In this document: positions 9,501 to 19,900 of the stretch, piece by piece
Position numbering within the stretch: the first letter of the stretch is position 1
Layout of the letters: every line of letters begins with the position of its first letter
The notes under the pieces: generated by a model
What the model saw: only the letters and a program-made list of their open reading frames with translations
Database searches by the model: none
What the model was told of the DNA's origin: nothing
Source: Rhynchopus sp. YZ270_cl-10
Lineage: Eukaryota > Euglenozoa > Diplonemea > Diplonemida > Diplonemidae
Direction of reading: 5' to 3'
NCBI GenBank assembly: GCA_964035575.1
Contig: OZ037928.1
Location: 1-64,000 of the forward strand
Length of the DNA stretch: 64,000 nucleotides
Made by a program: the position numbers and the translations under genes

Positions 9501-12500
9501 AGCTCAACAAGGAGATCCCTTGGGCCCGCTTCTCTTCTCCCTGACCATCCACCAGATGGCGCTAGAGCTGAAGGGGCACCCAGGCCTGGATGGGACTTTG
9601 TGGTACCTCGATGACGGCTCTCTGCGGGGGTCCCCTAAGGCGGTTTTTGAGGCGTACCAGGTTCTGTGCACTCGTAGCTCCGAACTGGGGTTGGAGGTGA
9701 ACGCGAACAAGTGTGAGCTCATCTCCACTGGTGGCGTCTCCAAGGAGGATCTCGAGGCCGTGGGGTTCACGTTGAACGAGGGTGGACAGGACGCCATGGG
9801 TGAAGGCGGGTTCCGGCTGTTGGATGTGGATGGGTTCGACTTCTTGGGCATCCCCATTGGGTCTGTGGCTTTCTGCGAGGAGTACATGGCCCAGAAGGTG
9901 GACGATTCCCGCCGCAACCTGGAAGCCCTTGTGGACCTCGGGGACTCCCAGGCAGCCTTCTACGTACTGAGATACTGCGAAGGCTACTGCCGCATGGTGT
10001 TCTACATGCGGGGGATCCCACAGTGCGCGGAGTACCTGACGGCCTTTGACGACCTGATCGACAGGTGCCTGGCTGCGCTTCTGCATGACCCGGATGGGGC
10101 GCTGCCGGAGTTGGCAAGGGCGCAGGCGGCGCTTCCTGTGGCGCTTGGGGGGCTGGGTATCCGTCGCACAGTGGACCATCGGACAGCTGCGTCCCTCGCC
10201 TCTCAGTCAGGGAACCTGCAACTGTCGCAGGCCTTGGACCCTGCCTTCACCTGGGATGAGGAGAGATGGAACAGCGCGGCTGAGGAGTACAACTCCAGGG
10301 TACCGGTGGCGTTTCACGTGGACAGGGCCCAGCCGAAGAAGATCCTGGAGCAGCAGAGTCTGTCATCTGCGGTGATTGACGCCCAGGCAGACAAGTTGAT
10401 GCAACAGCTCTGCATGCGAGACCGAGCACGGATGAAGTCCCTTCTCCTGCCGCTTTCCGGGACGTACCTCACGGCGACACCCTCAGCAAGGAACCAGATG
10501 TCTTCAGCGGATTTTGCGGTTGTGACCCGTTTCCGACTAGGGGTGGCCATCCATGCGGAGGGAACGACTTGCTCGGCATGTCAGGGGGGGCAGAAAAGGG
10601 TTGTCATGGACTCCTTTGGCGACCACACCTTTGGCTGCCCCTACTCCAAACACCGCGTCGCCCGCCACAACGCCTTGCGGGATTCGGTGTACCGAGCTGC
10701 TCAAGGGGCGGGCTTGGACCCTGCTTTGGAGGAGACCGTGCGAGTGGAGTTGGAGTCGAAGAAGCGGCCAGGCGACGTCTACCTCCCAGTAGGAGTGGCG
10801 GAAAATGGACCTCGTTGTTTGGACATCACCCACGTGTGCCCCACCTTGCCTTCCTACAGAACAGGGGCCTCGAAGTTTGTGGGCTGGTCGGCGAAGAACC
10901 AGGGCCAGGTCAAACGGGAGAAGCACGAGCGGGATTTGAACAAGATCAATACCAAGTTCTCCCCTATTGTGTTTGAAGCCTTCGGGGGTGCAGGCGACGA
11001 GGCGAACCTCTTGATTGCGCAGCTTGGAGGCCTGACGACGGGACAGACGTCGCACCTGACAGGGTCGGCAGAGTTGCGCATCCGGGAGAGCATTGCGGTG
11101 GCGTACCAGAAAAAGGTCGCATCTTCCTTTCTGGAGCGGGGTGCTATGTGTGTAGGGATTGCCACCCTGAAGCGGGAGCCGTGTGTGGAGGTAGATGTGG
11201 CACCGTCTGCAGAGGACATGGACCGGTTTGGACGCCGCAGTGCAGGGGCCGTGGAACCTCTCTGTGACGATGCGAACCCTGACGACGATATGAGTCGTCC
11301 TGCAGACCGAACGGAGGAGCAGCAGGGGAAGCGCAAGAGGGACGTGAAGCCGGACCACGTGGAGCCACCGAGGAAGCGGACCGGGAGGTTCGATTCGGCC
11401 ACCGTGATTCCGGAAGGGCCTGGTCTCGATGTGGTGCGTGAGTGGGAGTTTTTGCGTGAGTGCCCGGCAGCGCAGAGGCCTCGGGCGACGGAGCAGGCGG
11501 CCAAGCTGGGAGCCTCGAAGGTGACTTGGTCGTTTGTGGCGGGGGACTGTGCTTTTGAGGCTTTGCTCTTCGCCACCGGGCGCACGGATTTGACGGTGGA
11601 GGGTCTGCGCCAGGCGGCAGTGAAGAAGGTCCAGGGCCGCGCTGATCTGTCGAGTGCGGCTGTCCCTAATTTTGGGGTCTGGCAGCGGCTGATGACGAGT
11701 GGGGACAGAGGAGACCAGCGTACGTGGGCGGATGCCATTGCAGTGGCGGGGGCAGGGGAGGCTCTTGAGGTATCTGTGGTCATCCTCAACGAGTTCGCCC
11801 GCCCTTCTCTGATGGTGCCAAGAAAACGGCCTAAGGCAGTGGTCCTTCTCCTCCACTCGGGTGATCAGGATGCGGCAGATGGATCCGGCAGTATCCCGGG
11901 ACACTACGAGCCCCTCACCATGGTCCCGGCTCTGCAGCAGCACATCCTGTCTTTTGAGGCCACAGGTGGTAAGGGGGAGTGCCAGTCAGAGCGCCCCATG
12001 GCTTTTGTGGGAGCGAGGGAGGCGGAGGCGTCGAACACTTTCCTGCAGTGCGAACAATGCAGCAAGCTCTTCGATGCGTCGGACGCACACTTCTGCTGTC
12101 ACACGTGTGGTGGCTTGGCATGTCTGCACTGCGCTCAGGGGTCCAAGCACTGCCCTCTGTCGCAAATTGGCAGGGCGGAATACTTCAGTGCCCTGTCTTT
12201 TTTGCACTCGAATGTTCCGGCTCAGGCTGCCTCTGCGGAGGGGAGCGGAGACCCACCACCTAAACGGGCTCCTTCTCCAGCAGTGCCAGCTCCCGAGGGC
12301 GAGGACGTCGAGGAGGTAGACACGCCAATGGCGGGCGAAGAGGGGCAGCAGGCAGAACAGAAGCAGCAGAAGCACGAGAAGCAACGGAAACAGCAGAAGC
12401 AGCAACAACAAAAGGCGGACCAGGATAAGAAGGAAGCGTTGCAGCGTGCGTCGGACGCGTGGCAGCAAGCCCTGGAGGTACGGCGGGAGCATCGTCGGTC

Positions 12501-13134
12501 GTGGGGACCGGATTTGGCCGCGCTTCGGGGCACTTTTGGCGACCGCCAGCAGGAGTTGAGTCGTTTCCTGGAGGAACAGAATGTGCGTCTGGACCAGGCG
12601 AAGGCGGCGGACAGGCATCGTGTGGAGGAGCTGACCGCCAGGCACAAGCGGGAACTCGCAGAGGACGCGAAGAAGATGCATGCGCAGTACTTGGAAGACT
12701 GCGATCGGCACCCCGAAGCAGGAGAGTCGCTCCGGGCGGAGTATGACAGGCAACGCTGCGAGAGGCATTACGCCATCGCAGCTAAGCATGAGTCGGAGCA
12801 GAAGGCGACCACTCTGTTGTTGACGGCGGTGAACCTCTCCCGACAGCTGGAGGCAGAACGCATGGTGGCATACGGGCGGTGCTTTGGGGTGGTGTGCGAA
12901 GGGCGGCTATTCCTCCCCTGCCATGCGGTGCGGAGAGCGGTGGGCGACGACCCTGAAGGACTCGAACCTGACTGTGTCGGCGACTGGATGGCTCTCTTTG
13001 GTCCTCAAGGTGCTTCTCCGTGCCCGGGCGAGTTCCTGTACTGCTGGGCGACACAGCAGCCGTGGAGTGGGAACGGGGAGGGGGACGGTGATTGCCCGGA
13101 GTCGGTGGTCGCCCGTCAGGCGGTGCGAGGGTGA
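6535..13134 (+). CDS. LINE polyprotein, copy 1: OTU - zinc fingers - RT - RLE - OTU - coiled coil
   Basis: The frame is open from the upstream array, so the true start is unknown; LINE sequence begins at 6535. OTU-1 has NDCGY (Cys codon 7531) and DSHFE (His codon 7882). A C2H2 finger (CPFDGC to HMRRH, 8071-8170) and a second Cys cluster (CANDQC, CNTC) follow. RT has motif A KIDYRNAFNCVDR (Asp codon 9349), motif B QRGAQQGDPLGP (about 9492) and motif C WYLDDGS (9604). RLE has CSAC, GDHTFGC, RHN, then RPGDVYLP and LDITHV (10567-10850), a PD-(D/E)xK nuclease pattern. OTU-2 has AGDCAFEAL (Cys codon 11548) and GHYEPL (His codon 11902). A module CEQC/CHTC/CLHC/HC (12041-12160) and a Gln/Lys-rich coiled coil (12340-12880) follow. 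The frame closes at 13134 because of a deletion; the lost C-terminal domain continues in another frame. Confidence 0.85.
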   Translation, partial: EFWFDWWCNLWEVFTSLRQPDPCWVAEAPEWGVFVSFAVLDLWKDRRAPTLSHLILWLVGRRTRRTRRGHRSLNWTKSQAGRLRRRKAPCNRPPSPAAHPVFRRIRVADALRGALQCVAIWVLVFVGSELGRSAPHALGCALFRDAEVLGVGLLRGLCRARRGWRWLEGASERVRRWTGGIRVAASLVRASVMGVGQLSVRAAEWVWVAWSAGGCLAGFVALVGVARPLGWVLLLEVRRVAARRWTRRIGMAFGMLAVSLLVLLSLLWRAVTPWDLRPAPADPEHPVSLSPFALTGGCANVNAPAYTEQAVSVDATLAKFGAKRIPNVSTNDCGYVALHLWDHDTQPDVRAMRKQLYDTAVEVSNRLVQVLGSQEAMTEFANGVTGEAHLNHLGLQLTATASRINIVVVQASEENPLVRITPGSKRVAKSYAESFQAKLPTVVIALCDSHFEAVELVPEVGKTKEGMAEKMRKEARQAVLDTAHLDGIIPTNTTTTAPLATKLGHINADRVFCPFDGCRAGILSSSDAVGGLSRKGLLQHMRRHQADGAYIPDELLGHLGMSRCANDQCDMLLPQSKEVCNTCTVHFGEEGFTAPSPSSRGMLTDQDDLPSFEVMGTTRIQLKGGCPDKHLQLYSELFLRVLMDILEYQDEVAWKRLALFFTVLHRTRTERGGKDQERRLTSTWGKDLEAWKAGQYVALWEQTVEERKPRPSGWSDEDTDEGRRKRTIAKARAGLPSQAMSCATSDGLAPQTPATLEKLQTKHPAAADSKALEQADWPQPQEVPPVTVVEVMKALRSMPKSSAAGPSNVTGAHLRTLCLQRRAKGTLAALAAVLTSLARGNAPVEVAEFFAGANLVALRKPAKGPGLEEDVRPIAVGDTLRRLVGKILSARVRVPARTLLLRGNQVGVATARGAAVATDVISQYAVRNRGKGKVILKIDYRNAFNCVDRLSMLRAVDANLPELAPWVRWCYLEPSSLFYGGDTIRSQRGAQQGDPLGPLLFSLTIHQMALELKGHPGLDGTLWYLDDGSLRGSPKAVFEAYQVLCTRSSELGLEVNANKCELISTGGVSKEDLEAVGFTLNEGGQDAMGEGGFRLLDVDGFDFLGIPIGSVAFCEEYMAQKVDDSRRNLEALVDLGDSQAAFYVLRYCEGYCRMVFYMRGIPQCAEYLTAFDDLIDRCLAALLHDPDGALPELARAQAALPVALGGLGIRRTVDHRTAASLASQSGNLQLSQALDPAFTWDEERWNSAAEEYNSRVPVAFHVDRAQPKKILEQQSLSSAVIDAQADKLMQQLCMRDRARMKSLLLPLSGTYLTATPSARNQMSSADFAVVTRFRLGVAIHAEGTTCSACQGGQKRVVMDSFGDHTFGCPYSKHRVARHNALRDSVYRAAQGAGLDPALEETVRVELESKKRPGDVYLPVGVAENGPRCLDITHVCPTLPSYRTGASKFVGWSAKNQGQVKREKHERDLNKINTKFSPIVFEAFGGAGDEANLLIAQLGGLTTGQTSHLTGSAELRIRESIAVAYQKKVASSFLERGAMCVGIATLKREPCVEVDVAPSAEDMDRFGRRSAGAVEPLCDDANPDDDMSRPADRTEEQQGKRKRDVKPDHVEPPRKRTGRFDSATVIPEGPGLDVVREWEFLRECPAAQRPRATEQAAKLGASKVTWSFVAGDCAFEALLFATGRTDLTVEGLRQAAVKKVQGRADLSSAAVPNFGVWQRLMTSGDRGDQRTWADAIAVAGAGEALEVSVVILNEFARPSLMVPRKRPKAVVLLLHSGDQDAADGSGSIPGHYEPLTMVPALQQHILSFEATGGKGECQSERPMAFVGAREAEASNTFLQCEQCSKLFDASDAHFCCHTCGGLACLHCAQGSKHCPLSQIGRAEYFSALSFLHSNVPAQAASAEGSGDPPPKRAPSPAVPAPEGEDVEEVDTPMAGEEGQQAEQKQQKHEKQRKQQKQQQQKADQDKKEALQRASDAWQQALEVRREHRRSWGPDLAALRGTFGDRQQELSRFLEEQNVRLDQAKAADRHRVEELTARHKRELAEDAKKMHAQYLEDCDRHPEAGESLRAEYDRQRCERHYAIAAKHESEQKATTLLLTAVNLSRQLEAERMVAYGRCFGVVCEGRLFLPCHAVRRAVGDDPEGLEPDCVGDWMALFGPQGASPCPGEFLYCWATQQPWSGNGEGDGDCPESVVARQAVRG

Positions 13135-13877
13135 GGGAATTGCTGAGGGCGCAGAGCGAGGCTTGGATGTGGACGGAGGAGGAGCGGACGGAGAGGGGGG
13201 GTCTTTTCCCGTGCCTCACCATGGGGTCGCCGGTGCCTTCTTCTGTGACGAAGTGGATCTCCCTGTTCCACTACCGTCAGGGAGAGAAACAGGATGGCAG
13301 ACCCTTGTTGTCACTCCCCCTCTCTACCGCTACTTTCACTCAGTGGTATGAGGTGATGAAGGTGGTGGGTTTGCATGAGTGGTCGGTTCAGGAAAAGTGC
13401 AAGGCAAAGTCGACGTTGCATGCCCTGACGGACAACCGGAGCAGTAGGGGGCAGGCCTTTGCAGCGGAGAGTACAAGGAGGGAGAATGAGGCACGAGCGG
13501 CTCGAGAGGGAATAGGCCGACAACCTCAAGCCTCCTCTTCTTCTTCTTCTTCTTCCTCCACCTCTGCAGGCCGTGGCACTACAACCTCCATCGCCCAACC
13601 TGCAGTCTCCACTTCTTCCTCCTCCTCATCGGCAGGCCGTGGCAATGCAACCTCCTCCGCCCAACCTGCTCCTTCCCCAGCTCCCAAAGGACCCCAGCGC
13701 CATGCAGCTCAGGGTAGGTCCAACACGTCGAACGTGTTCACCGACGCAGTGGCACAAGCGACGCAGCATGTGCTCTCGCCCCAGGAGGTGCAGAGAGGGC
13801 GCAATGGTCGCGGTGGTGGACAGAAGGGGAGACAGAGCGGAGGAAGGAAGGGGAAAAAGGGGAATAAAAAGAATTAG
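13135..13877 (+). pseudogene. LINE copy 1: C-terminal domain left out of frame
   Basis: Comparison with copy 2 shows that about 290 bp between GTCAGGCGGT and GAGGGTGAGGGAATTG are missing here. The following domain (VRELLRAQSEAWMW, PCLTMGSPV, ISLFHYRQGEK, then a Ser-rich tail ending in KGKKGNKKN) is in a different frame from the main ORF. The same domain occurs in frame in copy 2 and, diverged, in the ORF at 28211-33127, so it is a conserved part of the family. Confidence 0.8.
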
Positions 13878-14298
13878 AGAGTTAGAGAGTTAGAGGGTGA
13901 GAGTGTGTGTGTAGAAGCGTGTAGAGAATGACAGTTTGCCCCATGTTTATTTTTAACCCTTTTTATTTTGTGTTTTTTGTTCTTTTCATCCTTTGGGGTT
14001 TGCCCCCCCTTTCCCCCCTTTCCGCCCCCCTTCCTATTTGTTAATATTTTTGGTTGGCTGCTGGCTAGGACGGGTCTACCCCAGCGACGGCCCTTACCCC
14101 TTGGACGAGGCTCTGAGGGTAGAGGGCAGTCTCGGAGTAAGACCTGTCTAAGAGCCAGGCCAGTGGCATCAGGAGCCATTGGGCCACTTTTATAGATTGT
14201 GCAGTAGAGTAGAGTTTGTACAGAACTCTTGTCCTTTGAGTTCCTTTTTTCACTCCTTTAGTTTTTCATTTTTACCTTGTGAAGGTCAATTTCAATTT

Positions 14299-15346
14299 GG
14301 TGACGGGCTAAAAAACCTGTCGTTCTTGTGTGACACTTCCATGGAAACGTGATGAGGACCTCCCTTTTTTTACAGGTGGTTTTTTTTGTAAGGACCTCAC
14401 ACACTGGGCAGGCGGTCAGCTATTCGCTTCCCGCGGGGCGTTCGCGTGCGCGCTTCGCGCGCCCGCTCACGGTAACGTGTACAAAAAAACCTCACTCGTG
14501 CCTTCATGAACTGGCCTGTAAAGTGGCCTGTAAAAAGTGGTGTTTTTGTGGTAAACGCCAGATGGTCAAAAGAGTGATCTGAGCATATTCCCCAGGTATA
14601 ACTGGTACTCAAAAAGTTCATTAACGAAGGAATCTTGCACTTTTGACCATCACATATTAGATGTGTTTTTTCAGGTTTTTCAATGCACTTTCCTGTACTG
14701 GGAAGCATGCCACAAGTGTCATGTTTTACAAGGCAAAAATGACCAAAAAAGCTGATTTTTGGCCGAATGCCACATGTCATTTGGCAGTCCAATTTCTGAA
14801 CACGACTGAAAAAAAAATTTTTTTTGGGCCTCAATACCCCCAAACAACACGTTAAGCCCAAAAAATTCACTTTTGGATGAGCAACTATTTATTTAAAAAA
14901 ATCGATTTTTTGGTCAAATCCCCTCTGGTGGTGAGGGGGTGTGTGTGTGTGTGTGTGGGTGTGTGTGGGTGTGTGTGTGTAGTGTGTGTGGTGTGGGTGG
15001 CGCACATCTCTATAGTAAAGACTAAAAAACTAAGGTTTTTTAGGATTTTTGGCCGAATGCCACATGTCATTTGGCAGTCCAATTTCTGAACACGACTGAA
15101 AAAAAATTTTTTTTTGGGCCTCAATACCCCCAAACAACACGTTAAGCCCAAAAAATTCACTTTTGGATGAGCAACTATTTATTTAAAAAAATCGATTTTT
15201 TGGTCAAATCCCCCTGGTGGTGAGGGTGTGTGTGTGTGTGTGTGTGTGGGTGTGTGTGGGTGTGCTGTGTGTGGGTGTGTAGTGTGTGTGGTGTGGGTGG
15301 CGCACATCTCTATAGTAAAGACTAAAAAACTAAGGTTTTTTAGGAT
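14299..15346. repeat. Insertion in the LINE copy 1 3' UTR with a tandemly doubled 290-bp unit
   Basis: Copy 2 reads straight through this point, so about 1.05 kb was inserted in copy 1. The right part is a tandem pair of 290-bp units (14761-15050 and 15051-15344). Each starts GGCCGAATGCCACATGTC and holds a (GT)n tract and GCGCACATCTCTATAGTAAA. A related text (AAGGCAAAAATGACCAAAA, GGCCGAATGCCAC, GGCCTCAATACCCCCAAAC) is found at 42645-42750, so this is a dispersed repeat. No coding potential is seen. Confidence 0.8.
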
Positions 15347-15505
15347 TTTTCATTTTTCAAAACCACCACAGGTAAGCACGAGACCCACCATTGTTGTTGT
15401 TGATTTTGTTGTGCGTTATTGTTGTTTTCCCCTTTGGGTGTCAGTCAGTCGGGTCAGGTCACACTTACTGAAGTTCTCAAAAATTTTCACCAAAAAGAAA
15501 ACTAC

Positions 15506-15914
15506 TAAAAAGATTATGGAACTTCCTTTTTATTTGTTTGTGTGTTACAGAGGAAACGGCTCACTCAATCCCCTCCTTCTCCTCCCCTCCCCTCCCCAAG
15601 ACAAAGCAAAATAAAACTACACCGGTAGACAGAGCAACCCTCCCGTCCCATCCCCTCCCCTTTTCCTTTTGGGAAAAATTGCACTCACATACGACCCTTT
15701 TGCTTATTTGCAGGGAAGTGTTGGTTGTAGTTGTCCCACATGCTTTCTATTTTAGTGCCACTAACTGTGTTTTCAGGCACTGTCTTGCCAGTACAATAGT
15801 AAAGTGCCCTTGTCTGGACATCTAGCTGTTTACATACTCGCTTGACTAGTAAGTACCCCCTCTGTCACTGGATGTAGATAAAAAAAGCGAGCCTAGGGCT
15901 AAGTTGAACAACAC

Positions 15915-15957
<43 letters not shown>
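15506..15957 (+). repeat. LINE 3' end segment (X) with A-tail
   Basis: This is the last ~450 bp of the LINE, from CTACTAAAAAGATTATGG to CTAAGTTGAACAACACC plus about 40 A. The same segment ends copy 2 (15971-16430, inverted) and stands alone at 25397-25845. Its final ~30 bp also end the short element at 25846-26383. They may be the 3' recognition end for reverse transcription. Confidence 0.85.
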
Positions 15958-15959
<2 letters not shown>

Positions 15960-15965
15960 ACTAAA

Positions 15966-15970
<5 letters not shown>
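15958..15970 (+). repeat. 13-bp target-site duplication of LINE copy 2 (left)
   Basis: CTACTAAAAAGAT sits between the A-tail of copy 1 and the T-run that begins copy 2 (minus). The identical 13 bp lie at 25397-25409, directly beyond the 5' end of copy 2. Confidence 0.8.
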
Positions 15971-16015
<45 letters not shown>

Positions 16016-16998
16016 GTGTTGTTCAACTTAGCCCTAGGCTCGCTTTTTTTATCTACATCCAGTGACAGAGGGGGTACTTACTAGTCAAGCGAGTATGTAA
16101 ACAGCTAGATGTCCAGACAAGGGCACTTTACTATTGTACTGGCAAGACAGTGCCTGAAAACACAGTTAGTGGCACTAAAATAGAAAGCATGTGGGACAAC
16201 TACAACCAACACTTCCCTGCAAATAAGCAAAAGGGTCGTATGTGAGTGCAATTTTTCCCAAAGGAAAAGGGGAGGGGATGGGACGGGAGGGTTGCTCTGT
16301 CTACCGGTGTAGTTTTATTTTGCTTTGTCTTGGGGAGGGGAGGGGAGGAGAAGGAGGGGATTGAGTGAGCCGTTTCCTCTGTAACACACAAACAAATAAA
16401 AAGGAAGTTCCATAATCTTTTTAGTAGTTTTCTTTTTGGTGAAAATTTTTGAGAACTTCAGTAAGTGTGACCTGACCCGACTGACTGACACCCAAAGGGG
16501 AAAACAACAATAACGCACAACAAAATCAACAACAACAATGGTGGGTCTCGTGCTTACCTGTGGTGGTTTTGAAAAATGAAAAATTGAAATTGACCTTCAC
16601 AAGGTAAAAATGAAAAACTAAAGGAGTGAAAAAAGGAACTCAAAGGACAAGAGTTCTGTACAAACTCTACTCTACTGCACAATCTATAAAAGTGGCCCAA
16701 TGGCTCCTGATGCCACTGGCCTGGCTCTTAGACAGGTCTTACTCCGAGACTGCCCTCTACCCTCAGAGCCTCGTCCAAGGGGTAAGGGCCGTCGCTGTAG
16801 ACCCGTCCTAGCCAGCAGCCAACCAAAAATATTAACAAATAGGAAGGGGGGCGGAAAGGGGGGAAAGGGGGGGCAAACCCCAAAGGATGAAAAGAACAAA
16901 AAACACAAAATAAAAAGGGTTAAAAATAAACATGGGGCAAACTGTCATTCTCTACACGCTTCTACACACACACTCTCACCCTCTAACTCTCTAACTCT

Positions 16999-19900
16999 CT
17001 AATTCTTTTTATTCCCCTTTTTCCCCTTCCTTCCTCCGCTCTGTCTCCCCTTCTGTCCACCACCGCGACCATTGCGCCCTCTCTGCACCTCCTGGGGCGA
17101 GAGCACATGCTGCGTCGCTTGTGCCACTGCGTCGGTGAACACATTCGACGTGTTGGACCTACCCTGAGCTGCATGGCGCTGGGGTCCTTTGGGAGCTGGG
17201 GAAGGAGCAGGTTGGGCGGAGGAGGTTGCATTGCCACGGCCTGCCGATGAGGAGGAGGAAGAAGTGGAGACTGCAGGTTGGGCGATGGAGGTTGTAGTGC
17301 CACGGCCTGCAGAGGTGGAGGAAGAAGAAGAAGAAGAGGAGGCTTGAGGTTGTCGGCCTATTCCCTCTCGAGCCGCTCGTGCCTCATTCTCCCTCCTTGT
17401 ACTCTCCGCTGCAAAGGCCTGCCCCCTACTGCTCCGGTTGTCCGTCAGGGCATGCAACGTCGACTTTGCCTTGCACTTTTCCTTAACCGACCACTCATGC
17501 AAACCCACCACCTTCATCACCTCATACCACTGAGTGAAAGTAGCGGTAGAGAGGGGGAGTGACAACAAGGGTCTGCCATCCAGTTTCTCTCCCTGACGGT
17601 AGTGGAACAGGGAGATCCACTTCGTCACAGAAGAAGGCACCGGCGACCCCATGGTGAGGCACGGGAAAAGACCCCCCCTCTCCGTCCGCTCCTCCTCCGT
17701 CCACATCCAAGCCTCGCTCTGCGCCCTCAGCAATTCCCTCACCCTCGCTTGCTTCTTCTGGTCAGGGATGCCTTCCACTGACAGAGAAAGCGAGCGATCC
17801 GCCCCCTCCATCGCGGTGTCGAGGTCCTCCTCCTGCTCCTGCTCATCATCATCCATCTCCTCCACCTTCACACGCACCTCGGTGTCTGCCACCTCGGCCT
17901 GTCGCCCCACCTCCTCCTCCAGCTGATCCCGAGAAGGGGTTCCCCAGCTGACCCTGCCTTCCCGAACGACGATGACCGCGCTGGTCTTGCCCCAGGTATC
18001 GCAGTATCCGGCCTCCCCTGCTATCTTCCTAACCGCCTGACGGGCGACCACCGACTCCGGGCAATCACCGTCCCCCTCCCCGTTCCCACTCCACGGCTGC
18101 TGTGTCGCCCAGCAGTACAGGAACTCGCCCGGGCACGGAGAAGCACCTTGAGGACCAAAGAGAGCCATCCAGTCGCCGACACAGTCAGGTTCGAGTCCTT
18201 CAGGGTCGTCGCCCACCGCTCTCCGCACCGCATGGCAGGGGAGGAATAGCCGCCCTTCGCACACCACCCCAAAGCACCGCCCGTATGCCACCATGCGTTC
18301 TGCCTCCAGCTGTCGGGAGAGGTTCACCGCCGTCAACAACAGAGTGGTCGCCTTCTGCTCCGACTCATGCTTAGCTGCGATGGCGTAATGCCTCTCGCAG
18401 CGTTGCCTGTCATACTCCGCCCGGAGCGACTCTCCTGCTTCGGGGTGCCGATCGCAGTCTTCCAAGTACTGCGCATGCATCTTCTTCGCGTCCTCTGCGA
18501 GTTCCCGCTTGTGCCTGGCGGTCAGCTCCTCCACACGATGCCTGTCCGCCGCCTTCGCCTGGTCCAGACGCACATTCTGTTCCTCCAGGAAACGACTCAA
18601 CTCCTGCTGGCGGTCGCCAAAAGTGCCCCGAAGCGCGGCCAAATCCGGTCCCCACGACCGACGATGCTCCCGCCGTACCTCCAGGGCTTGCTGCCACGCG
18701 TCCGACGCACGCTGCAACGCTTCCTTCTTCTCCTGGTCCGCCTTTTGTTGTTGCTGCTTCTGCTGTTTCCGTTGCTTCTCGTGCTTCTGCTGCTTCTGTT
18801 CTGCCTGCTGCCCCTCTTCGCCCGCCATTGGCGTGTCTACCTCCTCGACGTCCTCGCCCTCGGGAGCTGGCACTGCTGGAGAAGGAGCCCGTTTAGGTGG
18901 TGGGTCTCCGCTCCCCTCCGCAGAGGCAGCCTGAGCCGGAACATTCGAGTGCAAAAAAGACAGGGCACTGAAGTATTCCGCCCTGCCAATTTGCGACAGA
19001 GGGCAGTGCTTGGACCCCTGAGCGCAGTGCAGACATGCCAAGCCACCACACGTGTGACAGCAGAAGTGTGCGTCCGACGCATCGAAGAGCTTGCTGCATT
19101 GTTCGCACTGCAGGAAAGTGTTCGACGCCTCCGCCTCCCTCGCTCCCACAAAAGCCATGGGGCGCTCTGACTGGCACTCCCCCTTACCACCTGTGGCCTC
19201 AAAAGACAGGATGTGCTGCTGCAGAGCCGGGTCCATGGTGAGGGGCTCGTAGTGTCCCGGGATACTGCCGGATCCATCTGCCGCATCCTGGTCACCCGAG
19301 TGGAGGAGAAGGACCACTGCCTTAGGCCGTTTTCTTGGCACCATCAGAGAAGGGCGGGCGAACTCGTTGAGGATGACCACAGATACCTCAAGAGCCTCCC
19401 CTGCCCCCGCCACTGCAATGGCATCCGCCCACGTACGCTCGTCTCCTCTGTCCCCACTCGTCATCAGCCGCTGCCAGACCCCAAAATTAGGGACAGCCGC
19501 ACTCGACAGATCAGCGCGGCCCTGGACCTTCTTCACTGCCGCCTGGCGCAGACCCTCCACCGACAAATCCGTGCGCCCAGTGGCGAAGAGCAAAGCCTCA
19601 AAAGCACAGTCCCCCGCCACAAACGACCAAGTCACCTTCGAGGCTCCCAGCTTGGCCGCCTGTTCCGTCGCCCGAGGCCTCTGCGCTGCCGGGCACTCAC
19701 GCAAGAACTCCCACTCACGCACCACATCGAGACCCGGCCCTTCCGGAATCACGGTAGCCGAATCGAACCTCCCGGTCCGCTTCCTCGGTGGCTCCACGTG
19801 GTCCGGCTTCACGTCCCTCTTGCGCTTCCCCTGCTGCTCCTCCGACCGGTCTGGAGCAGGACGACTCATATCGTCGTCAGGGTTCGCATCATCACAGAGA

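Larger units (their letters stand above)
6533..15957 (+). mobile_element. LINE (RLE-type non-LTR retrotransposon) copy 1, 5'-truncated
   Basis: This copy is homologous to LINE copy 2 (15971-25396, minus) from 6533 onward. It lacks about 770 bp of the 5' end that copy 2 still has, as expected from incomplete reverse transcription. It ends in about 40 A after GCTAAGTTGAACAACACC. Compared with copy 2 it has lost about 290 bp in the C-terminal coding part, and it carries a foreign insert of about 1.05 kb in the 3' UTR (14299-15346). The encoded order is OTU, zinc fingers, RT, RLE, OTU, Cys-rich module, coiled coil. A C-terminal RLE places it in the R2/NeSL-like side of LINEs. OTU-type proteases are known from some such elements, but two per polyprotein is unusual. 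Confidence 0.9.

Noticed and set aside
15360-15560. Intron in the LINE 3' region (CACAG/GTAAGC ... TTACAG)
   Set aside because: The same sequence is retained in both LINE copies and the solo tail begins inside it. An efficiently spliced intron should be lost on retrotransposition.
15500-16500. Host hairpin gene or CRISPR-like palindrome
   Set aside because: The symmetry is accounted for by two oppositely oriented LINE tails with a 13-bp target duplication.
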